Shown: positions 19,701 through 25,102 of the stretch, piece after piece
Layout: each line of letters begins with the position of its first letter
Numbering within the stretch: the stretch's first letter is position 1
NCBI RefSeq assembly: GCF_016599855.1
Contig: NZ_CP067041.1
Span: forward strand, 496,001-560,000
From: Bradyrhizobium diazoefficiens
GTDB taxonomy: Bacteria; Pseudomonadota; Alphaproteobacteria; Rhizobiales; Xanthobacteraceae
Reading direction: 5' to 3'
Length of the DNA: 64,000 nt
The notes under the pieces: generated by a model
The model's database searches: none
What the model saw: only the letters and a program-made list of their open reading frames with translations
What the model was told of the DNA's origin: nothing
Translations under genes and position numbers: made by a program

Positions 19701-22199
19701 GCTGTCGGCGAGATGCTCGCCGGCGGCGAGCGCATCGACCGCGCCGCTGTCGAGCACGGTGTAGTGCCAGGTGCCGTCGGGATCGACGCTGGCGCTGCCA
19801 TGGGCGGCGGCGACGCTGAGCGACAAAGTGTGGCTGTCGCTGGCATCGACGTCGGTGAAGGTGACCTGGCCGGTGGCGGTCCGGGCGGCGGCCGGCAGAT
19901 CGTCGCCTTCCGCCACGTTGCCGGACTGCGCGGCGCTGGTGATCACCGGGGCGTCGTTGGTGCCGGTGATGTCGATCGCGACCAGCTGGGTGGCGAGACC
20001 GCCATGGTGGTCGTCGACCTCGACGGTGAAGCTGTCGGCGAGATGCTCGCCGGCGGCGAGCGCATCGACCGCGCCGCTGTCGAGCACGGTGTAGTGCCAG
20101 GTGCCGTCGGGATCGACGCTGGCGCTGCCATGGGCGGCGGCGACGCTGAGCGACAAAGTGTGGCTGTCGCTGGCATCGACGTCGGTGAAGGTGACCTGGC
20201 CGGTGGCGGTCCGGGCGGCGGCCGGCAGATCGTCGCCTTCCGCCACGTTGCCGGACTGCGCGGCGCTGGTGATCACCGGGGCGTCGTTGGTGCCGGTGAT
20301 GTCGATCGCGACCAGCTGGGTGGCGAGACCGCCATGGTGGTCGTCGACCTCGACGGTGAAGCTGTCGGCGAGATGCTCGCCGGCGGCGAGCGCATCGACC
20401 GCGCCGCTGTCGAGCACGGTGTAGTGCCAGGTGCCGTCGGGATCGACGGTGGCGCTGCCATGGGCGGCGGCGACGCTGAGCGACAAAGTGTGGCTGTCGC
20501 TGGCATCGACGTCGGTGAAGGTGACCTGGCCGGTGGCGGTCCGGGCGGCGGCCGGCAGATCGTCGCCTTCCGCCACGTTGCCGGACTGCGCGGCGCTGGT
20601 GATCACCGGGGCGTCGTTGGTGCCGACAATTGTCACCGTCACGGTCTGCACCGTGGTGCCGCCATGACCGTCCGAGATCGTCACGTCGTACTTCTGGGTC
20701 AGCGTCTGGCCGGCCTGCAGGTAATCGATGGCACCGTCGGCGACCGAGAAGCTCCAGCCGATCGACCCACCGTTACCGGTATCGTGGTTGGTGGTATTGA
20801 GCGTGAAGCTGCCGAGATAGCCGCCCCCTTGCGGCGCAAACGACGCGGTGTGGCTGTCGAGCGTGTCGACGTCCGTGAACGTCACAGCGCCGGAGGCCGT
20901 ATGCGGCGTGTTGGACCCTTCGGCTGCCGACAGATCCGCCCACTCCGTCGCCAGGCCGCTCTGCGCCGATGAGGTGATCGCCGGGGCGTCATTGGTGCCA
21001 ACAATTGTCACCGTCACGGTCTGCACCGTGGTGCCGCCATGACCGTCCGAGATCGTCACGTCGTACTTCTGGGTCAGCGTCTGGCCGGCCTGCAGGTAAT
21101 CGATGGCACCGTCGGCGACCGAGAAGCTCCAGCCGATCGACCCACCGTTACCGGTATCGTGGTTGGTGGTATTGAGCGTGAAGCTGCCGAGATAGCCGCC
21201 CCCTTGCGGCGCAAACGACGCGGTGTGGCTGTCGAGCGTGTCGACGTCCGTGAACGTCACAGCGCCGGAGGCCGTATGCGGCGTGTTGGACCCTTCGGCT
21301 GCCGACAGATCCGCCCACTCCGTCGCCAGGCCGTTCTGCGCTGCCGAGGTGATCACCGGAGCGTCATTGGAACCTGTAACCGTGATGGTCAGGTTGGCGT
21401 CGTTCGAGCCGCCATGATTGTCGGAATTAGTATAGCTGAAAGTGTCGTAAACCTGCTGCCCTGCCGCTAACGCCTGCACATTGGCTTGGGCGTTGTTCAG
21501 CGTGTAGGTATAGGTTCCATCGGCATTGAGATGCAGCGTGCCGTAGGTGCCGACCACATCAACGCCGACCTGGGCGGCAGAGCCGTTCACTGCCGTGACG
21601 CTATGACTGTCATGCGCGTCGACGTCGGTATCGTTGGTGAGCACGTTGCCGCTGACCGGGTTCGGTCCGGTGTCTTCCTTCACCGCATTTGTGTCGGCGA
21701 CCGCAACGGGGCCATCATTGTACCCGGCGATTTTCACCGTGGCAGTCGCCCAGCTCAGCGTACCATTGCCGAGTCGGATAGCGTAAATGAATGAGTCTAT
21801 GAAAAATTCACCTGCCGACAGGGTAGCGATTTGAGCGCTTAACGCCGACGCGTCATACCCGACTTTACCATCCGCTGTGATCCAGATCTTGGCGCCATTC
21901 AAGCTCGTATCGCTGCTGGTGGCTTCGATGCGCGCGGTATCCTGGGTCAGCAAATCAGCCGCACTGTAGCCACTCATGGCCCCGCTGTCATTAATGCCGT
22001 TGTCGATCGAAAAGAGGGTCTTGGCATTGCCGCCAAGGTCATTTCCCATGACATCGAAAAAGACAGGCTGAAGGTTATCTTCCGTCAGCGAAATGGATAG
22101 GCCGGCTGCGGTCACACCACTCGTAAAAATATCGTTCGTCGCTTGCGGTGTGTTGGAGAACGAGGTGGTGCTGCCGCCGCCGGTTGTCTGAGTAGCCAT
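10779..22199 (-). CDS. Giant VCBS/cadherin-like repeat protein, probable type I-secreted adhesin
   Basis: 3,806 residues. A non-repetitive N-terminus (1-160) and one VCBS unit lead into two 125-residue units (about 276-525), six 110-residue VCBS units (about 530-1189), thirteen 100-residue cadherin-like units with DTNSGLED and GTVATNDSDVDDG motifs (about 1190-2488), and five 99-residue Ig-like units (about 2637-3130). A calcium-loop-like DANNNGVVD follows. Near residue 3430, SGDDNLTGSSGHDLFVF resembles an RTX nonapeptide, and the C-terminus (SYHDFHLV) has no anchor. There is no N-terminal signal peptide, as expected for type I secretion. The ATG at 22197-22199 has GAGGT upstream. No ABC exporter or outer-membrane partner is in the window. 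Likely surface adhesion or biofilm; ligand unknown. Confidence 0.85.
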   Translation of the reverse strand: MATQTTGGGSTTSFSNTPQATNDIFTSGVTAAGLSISLTEDNLQPVFFDVMGNDLGGNAKTLFSIDNGINDSGAMSGYSAADLLTQDTARIEATSSDTSLNGAKIWITADGKVGYDASALSAQIATLSAGEFFIDSFIYAIRLGNGTLSWATATVKIAGYNDGPVAVADTNAVKEDTGPNPVSGNVLTNDTDVDAHDSHSVTAVNGSAAQVGVDVVGTYGTLHLNADGTYTYTLNNAQANVQALAAGQQVYDTFSYTNSDNHGGSNDANLTITVTGSNDAPVITSAAQNGLATEWADLSAAEGSNTPHTASGAVTFTDVDTLDSHTASFAPQGGGYLGSFTLNTTNHDTGNGGSIGWSFSVADGAIDYLQAGQTLTQKYDVTISDGHGGTTVQTVTVTIVGTNDAPAITSSAQSGLATEWADLSAAEGSNTPHTASGAVTFTDVDTLDSHTASFAPQGGGYLGSFTLNTTNHDTGNGGSIGWSFSVADGAIDYLQAGQTLTQKYDVTISDGHGGTTVQTVTVTIVGTNDAPVITSAAQSGNVAEGDDLPAAARTATGQVTFTDVDASDSHTLSLSVAAAHGSATVDPDGTWHYTVLDSGAVDALAAGEHLADSFTVEVDDHHGGLATQLVAIDITGTNDAPVITSAAQSGNVAEGDDLPAAARTATGQVTFTDVDASDSHTLSLSVAAAHGSASVDPDGTWHYTVLDSGAVDALAAGEHLADSFTVEVDDHHGGLATQLVAIDITGTNDAPVITSAAQSGNVAEGDDLPAAARTATGQVTFTDVDASDSHTLSLSVAAAHGSASVDPDGTWHYTVLDSGAVDALAAGEHLADSFTVEVDDHHGGLATQLVAIDITGTNDAPVITSAAQSGNVAEGDDLPAAARTATGQVTFTDVDASDSHTLSLSVAAAHGSASVDPDGTWHYTVLDSGAVDALAAGEHLADSFTVEVDDHHGGLATQLVAIDITGTNDAPVITSAAQSGNVAEGDDLPAAARTATGQVTFTDVDASDSHTLSLSVAAAHGSASVDPDGTWHYTVLDSGAVDALAAGEHLADSFTVEVDDHHGGLATQLVAIDITGTNDAPVITSAAQSGNVAEGDDLPAAARTATGQVTFTDVDASDSHTLSLSVAAAHGSASVDPDGTWHYTVLDSGAVDALAAGEHLADSFTVEVDDHHGGLATQLVSIDITGTNDAPLAVTDTNSGLEDATITGTVATNDSDVDDGATLTYAQTSAVAGLTINPDGSYSLDASNAAYQHLAQGATTDVVANYTVTDEHGASASSTLTITLTGTNDAPVAVADTNSGLEDATITGTVATNDSDVDDGASLSYSLDAQVAGLTLNPDGSYSLDAGNAAYQHLAQGATTDMVASYTVTDEHGATASSILTITLTGSNDAPVAVADTNSGLEDSTITGTVATNDSDVDDGATLSYSLDAPVAGLTLNPDGSYSLDAGNAAYQHLAQGATTDVVANYTVTDEHGATASSILTITLTGSNDAPVAVADTNSGLEDATITGTVATNDSDVDDGASLSYSLDAQVAGLTLNPDGSYSLDASNAAYQHLAQDATTDVVASYTVTDEHGATASSILTITLTGSNDAPVAVADTNSGLEDSTITGTVATNDSDVDDGATLTYAQTSAVAGLTINPDGSYSLDASNAAYQHLAQGATTDVVANYTVTDEQGASASSTLTITLTGTNDAPVAVADTNSGLEDATITGTVATNDSDVDDGASLSYSLDAQVAGLTLNPDGSYSLDASNAAYQHLAQGATTDVVANYTVTDEHGATASSILTITLTGSNDAPVAVADTNSGLEDATITGTVATNDSDVDDGASLSYSLDAQVAGLTLNPDGSYSLDASNAAYQHLAQDATTDVVASYTVTDEHGATASSILTITLTGSNDAPVAVADTNSGLEDSTITGTVATNDSDVDDGATLTYAQTSAVAGLTINPDGSYSLDASNAAYQHLAQGATTDVVANYTVTDEQGASASSTLTITLTGTNDAPVAVADTNSGLEDATITGTVATNDSDVDDGASLSYSLDAQVAGLTLNPDGSYSLDASNAAYQHLAQGATTDVVANYTVTDEHGATASSILTITLTGSNDAPVAVADTNSGLEDATITGTVATNDSDVDDGASLSYSLDAQVAGLTLNPDGSYSLDASNAAYQHLAQDATTDVVASYTVTDEHGATASSILTITLTGSNDAPVAVADTNSGLEDSTITGTVATNDSDVDDGATLTYAQTSAVAGLTINPDGSYSLDASNAAYQHLAQGATTDVVANYTVTDEQGASASSTLTITLTGTNDAPVAVADTNSGLEDATITGTVATNDSDVDDGASLSYSLDAQVAGLTLNPDGSYSLDASNAAYQHLAQGATTDVVANYTVTDEQGASASSTLTITLTGSNDAPVAVADTNSGLEDSTITGTVATNDSDVDDGATLSYSLDAPVAGLTINPDGSYSLDAANAAYQHLAQGATTDVVANYTVTDEHGASASSTLTITAIGTNDAPTTDLDANNSTTSGSNYVATFTDTGSPIAIADSDVSIIDPDNANMASAVVTLTNAKAGDVLAINGSLPGGITSTIDTSTSGVITVTLSGSASKAAYDAALNQIVFSTSVNPDTTDRHITVVVNDGLANSNTAISTIHVVDATAPSPPVITGFTTDSGTVGDHITNDTSLTIDGTAEANSTVTVFRDSVSQGTTTANGAGVWHFVDTTTLSNATTYQYSATATDASANTSVASANYAATIDTTAAAPVITGFTTDSGTVGDHITNDITLTINGTAEANATVTVFQDGVSIGTATADGSGNWSKADANVLANGTTYQFTANQTDVAGNTSLASASYAATIDTTAAAPVITGFTTDSGTVGDHITNDTTLTINGTAEANATVTVFQDGMSIGTATADGSGNWSKADANVLANGTTYQFTANQTDVAGNTSVASASYAATIDTTAAAPVITGFTTDSGTVGDHITNDTTLTINGTAEANATVTVFQNGVPIGTAIADGSGNWSKADANVLANGTTYQFTATQTDVAGNTSVASASYAATIDTTAAAPVITGFTTDSGTVGDHITNDTTLTINGTAEANATVTVFQNGVPIGTAIADGSGNWSKADANVLANGTTYQFTATQTDVAGNTSVASASYAATIDTSAPAAPTGLDLAAVDDTGSSSTDNITKNTSGLTISGSGENDAAVTLFDDANNNGVVDAGESLGTATASGGTFTLDVSLVQGMHNVRAIQTDVAGNLSAASTTHTLDITVDTTNPTVTFPTATEQGSSRKFDVSGTDSDSLSGVQSVIVHDGSASGTIVLTATLGAGTWSGTTSMLLSGAHTLFAVATDFAGNTASATHAVTAPAGIAGNAINLGLTDPSPDRTGAITVTVAGGSSEWSLNEGINNSDGTRTVVTNDIAALAVTSPSTYTGALVLNVTETWINADGSVGYATVTDNVEAYAPGSPMFALSGDDNLTGSSGHDLFVFSQPIGHDVVYSFDVASDQIDLIGYPDFTGFADIQSHMTDDAAGNAVITLGDGPSITLSGVDALSLTASDFVFDQTPVTENAGHMVISDGAILPLSGIIDNIGAIELNSAGGGTELELIEHGVTLQGHGQVILSDDSDNVITGTVSDVTLTNVDNTITGAGHLGDGVMTLVNDGTIIATGANSLDIDTGTNAIINSGTLEATGAGGLSIHSDVVNTGVLWADGGNVSIDGNVSGNGSALISGTATLAFAHASAENTTFDTGATGTLILGDSFNFSGTVSGMTADDHIDLLDFNFANAPTLKYTANADSSGGILSISDGSHTANFALVGSFDPTGFQIEADKTTGTLVSYHDFHLV
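12815..14290 (-). repeat. Five tandem 297-bp Ig-like repeats
   Basis: Period 297 bases (99 codons), seen for example in the recurrence of the same stretch at 12901, 13198, 13495 and 13792. The four copies nearest the gene's 3' end are nearly identical; the copy nearest 14290 is diverged. Each encodes PVITGFTTDSGTVGDHITND followed by an Ig-like strand pattern. Confidence 0.85.
14735..18632 (-). repeat. Thirteen tandem 300-bp cadherin-like repeats with a 900-bp super-repeat
   Basis: Period 300 bases (100 codons), thirteen copies. Within it, three consecutive units form a 900-base block repeated in tandem. From 15085 to 17834 the sequence appears identical to itself shifted by 900, giving about three copies. 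The outer units are more diverged. Confidence 0.9.
18632..20612 (-). repeat. Six tandem 330-bp VCBS repeats
   Basis: Period 330 bases (110 codons), six copies differing by only a few bases. One copy has T instead of S in GSASVDPDG, and one has LVS instead of LVA. Near-identity at DNA level implies recent duplication or ongoing homogenisation. Confidence 0.9.
20626..21375 (-). repeat. Two tandem 375-bp repeats
   Basis: The sequence beginning ACAATTGTCACC at 20626 recurs at 21001, so the period is 375 bases (125 codons). The two copies are almost identical apart from their ends. Confidence 0.85.
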
Positions 22200-23343
22200 G
22201 TCTTTGACCTCAAAACTCGTAGGAGATGAATGTCATTTGGAAGCAACCCGAACGCGATCGAGCAGCGCGTCAGATTGGGACGTCGGATCCGCTGTAACTG
22301 TCGGAGCAGTCGCAAGCGTCACGCACGGCTCGATCGGGATATCCGATGGTCGAGACGAGTTCGAAAATTCCTGAAGGCGAGATTCAATCTCGAACCAGCT
22401 GGCGGCTAGTGAAGACTTGCCAAACAGAACGCTACCCACAGCACGCTCCACTCTGTTGACGCAGAGCAGGTGCGATCGCATTCGAGGAGAAAACTCACAT
22501 GAGAGCGCCGGCAATGAGCACTTCGGCCAGCGCCTAGGCGCCGCCGCCAGAAGAAAACTCTGGCCTGTTGTGAAAAGACCCCAACGCCATAACTCCTGCC
22601 CCGTTCATGCTCGGCCTCCTGACGACCGCGCATGGCCTTTTGATTCTCCAATCACGTTTCCTGCTTTGGTAATGTCCCTTGAGAGCTCGAACCTGACAGT
22701 CGCCCGCGGCACAAGGTGAGGTACAGCTCGAAATCATGGAGTTCGCACACACTGGATCTTTTAAGAAAAACGCTGAGCGCGTCGCCGGTCCGTTAAAATG
22801 TGGGATAAGCGATCGTGTAGCCCCCTGCTTCTTCTCGTACTTTGCGATACTCGCCATGAATCTCGATCGTAGCAACGGTCCAAGAGGGGTACTCCGTCGG
22901 GTCCACGGCAAGAATACGGTCATGCATGCTGATCGACCGAAGATCGAATATCCAGGGGTGACCAGGCGCCTGATTCGGTAATTTATGGCCGGGAGCGCAA
23001 TGCGGAGACAGCACTCCAAAGGGGTGTCCCTGAGGTGTGAGAAGCGGCATTCTCAAGCGCGCGGCGAACTTGTTCGAACTCCCCCGACAATTCGATCGCG
23101 AGGATGATGGAGTGCCGGCTCGACTCGAATACAACCATCTCGATCGATGGGCTCGTAGGGGATGCCATCCGCGGAAAGTCTTTCGACGTCTTTTGCTGCT
23201 CACTCGGTTTCCGCCCCGAGAGTACTGTCTTCCGACGAAACAGGCTTTTTCCCGCAGAGAGACTCCCATTTTGGCCGTAGCTCAAATGGTGGGTTTTGGT
23301 CCAAGAAGGTCGAAAATGCTTTATCCTTCAAAGGGAGTTGACT
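22200..23343. other. A/T-richer, apparently decayed segment upstream of the giant gene
   Basis: About 1.1 kb without a convincing intact gene. It holds the promoter region of the giant gene. A 93-codon minus-strand frame (22233-22514) ends 33 bases before the giant gene and could be a small gene, but I recognise nothing in it. On the minus strand between 23285 and 22793, two frames look protein-like in succession ([18 protein letters not shown], then DLRSISMHDRILAVDP and HGEYRKVREEAGGYTI), joined by a shift near 23025. This suggests a broken gene of unknown family. Confidence 0.35.
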
Positions 23344-23360
23344 GACACTCTCTCCGCCAT
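23344..23360 (+). repeat. Putative attachment site, distal copy
   Basis: A 17-base direct copy (CACTCTCTCCGCCATTT) of the tRNA-Ser 3' end at 10586-10602. No tRNA body precedes it: the upstream bases do not form a T-arm or acceptor partner. It therefore looks like the distal end of an insertion at the tRNA. Confidence 0.7.
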
Positions 23361-23383
23361 TTGCGCGATTTTCCACGCGCAAC

Positions 23384-23665
23384 AGGCGCTCGAAGGCGGT
23401 TATTGCCGGATCTTCGCGCGGCGATTCGAGCGCCTCGCAAAGCAGCAGGAAGCGCGAGGCATGATCCCTGACGGTCGAGGGGAAGCAGTAGCGCCCATTG
23501 CCGAGCTTGAACTCGCGCTTGAAGTCGGCACACCAGAGATCATTGGGGAGCCAGCCCTTGCGACAGTGGCGTGCCGCGCGCACGATGGCGCGGCCGGTAG
23601 CCGCGTTTGACCAGGCCGTGGCGGTCGAGGATCGCATGGATCGTGCTTTTCGGCTCCCTCACAGG
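23384..23665 (-). pseudogene. IS481-type transposase remnant, truncated and frameshifted
   Basis: Two minus-strand frames together give a piece of a DDE (integrase-core) transposase: STIHAILDRHGLVKRGYRPR in one frame, then NDLWCADFKREFKLGNGRYC and DHASRFLLLCEALES, TAFERL in the next. The switch falls at a run of four C near 23550. The N-terminal helix-turn-helix part and everything after AFERL, including the last catalytic residues, are missing. The 3' truncation lies within about 25 bases of the distal attachment copy. I saw no terminal inverted repeats. It cannot be active. Confidence 0.75.
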
Positions 23666-23678
23666 TTTCACGAGCTGC

Positions 23679-24623
23679 ATGATGGCGGCCGCAAATAATC
23701 GCTTGGTTACGGTGTTCGGCGGAACGGGATTTCTCGGCCGGCGCGTTGTTCGATTCCTTCTCCAGGCGCCTAAGTTGTCCGTTCGGATTGCATCAAGACA
23801 TCCCGAACGAGGCAGGCAGCTTTTTGGTTATGACAACCCGCGCCTCCAATCTGTGCAAGTCGATCTACACGACGAGCCTTCGGTAGCCATTGCACTTGAT
23901 GGCGCAGACAGCGCTGTCAACACAGTCAGTCTCTATGTTGAACATGGACGGGAGACTTTTCACTCCGTGCATGTGGAATCCGCCCGGCGATTGGCGGTCC
24001 AAGCACATCGAGCTGGCGTCAAGCGGCTCATCCACGTTTCCGGAATCGGCTCTGACGCCACTTCACCGTCCCTTTATATTCGCAAGCGCGGCGAAGGCGA
24101 ACTAGCGGTCCGCGCAGTATTTTCTGAGGCCACGCTGGTTCGCCCGGCGGTAATGTTCGGGCCGGATGACGCGTTTCTCACCACTATCCTCAAGCTGCTC
24201 CGCCAATATCCGATCTATCCGATGTTCGGCCGCGGATTGACGAGATTGCAGCCGGCCTATGTCGACGATGTGGCCGAAGCGATCACAAGGGTGCTTCTGA
24301 GCACCGAAGCGAACGCAATCACATATGAATGCGCTGGTCCTCGCATCTACACATACGAAGAGTTTCTCAGAACCGTCGCGCAGGCAGCCGGCCGCAGACC
24401 AATGCTCATTCCCGTGCCGTTTTCTGTTTGGCATGTAGCGGGATGGGTTTCGGAGCTGTTTCCAAGGCCACCCATCACGCGGAATCAGGTGGAGTTGATG
24501 CAGGTCGACAACGTAGCGTCGGTGGGAATGCCAGGATTTCCTGAGCTTGAAATCGCGCCGCAATCAGTCGAGCAAATCATATCGACCATGTTGCCGGAAC
24601 GTATTCGGCCAACCGGCTCTTGA
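23679..24623 (+). CDS. NAD(P)-binding protein, NDUFA9-like atypical short-chain dehydrogenase
   Basis: 314 residues. The Rossmann motif VFGGTGFLGRRVV is at the N-terminus and the protein follows the atypical extended SDR layout of complex I NDUFA9-type and NmrA-like proteins (LIHVSGIGSD, RPAVMFGPDD, PAYVDDVAEAI). The classical YxxxK is replaced by YIRKRGEGE. Two consecutive ATGs at 23679 and 23682 are the likely starts. Upstream codons overlap the transposase remnant on the other strand and are not protein-like. Enzymatic role unknown; such proteins often act in quinone or respiratory-complex maintenance or as NAD(P)H-sensing proteins. Confidence 0.82.
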   Translation: MMAAANNRLVTVFGGTGFLGRRVVRFLLQAPKLSVRIASRHPERGRQLFGYDNPRLQSVQVDLHDEPSVAIALDGADSAVNTVSLYVEHGRETFHSVHVESARRLAVQAHRAGVKRLIHVSGIGSDATSPSLYIRKRGEGELAVRAVFSEATLVRPAVMFGPDDAFLTTILKLLRQYPIYPMFGRGLTRLQPAYVDDVAEAITRVLLSTEANAITYECAGPRIYTYEEFLRTVAQAAGRRPMLIPVPFSVWHVAGWVSELFPRPPITRNQVELMQVDNVASVGMPGFPELEIAPQSVEQIISTMLPERIRPTGS

Positions 24624-24743
24624 ATGGAGGCGGTCCGGGAGTGTTCTGCGTCCTGCAATTCCTCCGCTTGACGCCAGGCAGCCAGGAGTATGGATGGGAG
24701 ATCGCTGAGGGCATCTTCATAAACAGACAAGCCCCAGCGCGAC

Positions 24744-24917
24744 TTAATGCGCAAGAAGGAGGACTATCGCCGCGAGGACAACCGCCCCGAGAAGTCCCGC
24801 CAGGAAGATTGCCCTCCTTGCCGGTGTCCTGAGAATGATCTCTCCGCCCCTCGCCCGTTCAGCCGGATAAGGCTCTTTGTGAGGAGGAGGCGTCTCTGCT
24901 GGACCTTCACGAACCAT
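24744..24917 (-). CDS. Small membrane protein, single C-terminal transmembrane segment
   Basis: 57 residues from the ATG at 24915-24917. A hydrophilic proline/glutamate-rich half is followed by GGEIILRTPARRAIFLAG and a strongly hydrophobic tail (LLGAVVLAAIVLLLA). Similar short proteins recur in Bradyrhizobium and are sometimes mis-annotated as transporter permeases; function is unknown. Just upstream on the same strand, GGAAC and CGTT (24925-24948) are separated by 15 bases, one short of the EcfG spacing, so stress control is only a weak possibility. Confidence 0.55.
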   Translation of the reverse strand: MVREGPAETPPPHKEPYPAERARGGEIILRTPARRAIFLAGLLGAVVLAAIVLLLAH

Positions 24918-25102
24918 ACTGAACAACGCACGCGCATGATTTCGTTCCGTTTTGCGGTGGACGGAACCGGCGCCCGGTTCAGCCCACGGAAGGAACCGGC
25001 CTCGTCCGACCTGATTGGCTCATGCAACGGTATTTTGATCCTGCATTCGGCGCCTGTTCGATCGCCACAGTACGTCGGAGTTCTATCAGGCGCGCGCAGC
25101 GA

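Larger units (their letters stand above)
10603..23343. mobile_element. Putative tRNA-Ser genomic island carrying a giant repeat-protein gene
   Basis: The segment between the two 17-base direct repeats contains the 11.4-kb repeat-protein gene on the minus strand and about 1.1 kb of A/T-richer, apparently decayed DNA. No integrase or other mobility gene is recognisable inside, so the element would be defective or a remnant. A frameshifted IS481-type transposase fragment starts just beyond the right repeat. Confidence 0.55.

Noticed and set aside
14379..20972. A 2,197-codon open frame on the plus strand opposite the giant gene, and a 483-codon one at 12879-14330
   Set aside because: All repeat periods (297, 300, 330, 375) are multiples of three, so a stop-free unit in any frame gives a long open frame automatically. 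The translation is a valine/glycine/aspartate mirror of the repeats with no recognisable fold or ribosome site.
10603..23343. CRISPR array
   Set aside because: The repeats are long, in-frame coding units of 297-375 bases without spacers.
24838..24856. A third copy of the tRNA-Ser end (TCTCTCCGCC)
   Set aside because: Only ten bases match, inside the small membrane-protein gene, with no extended similarity. Likely chance.
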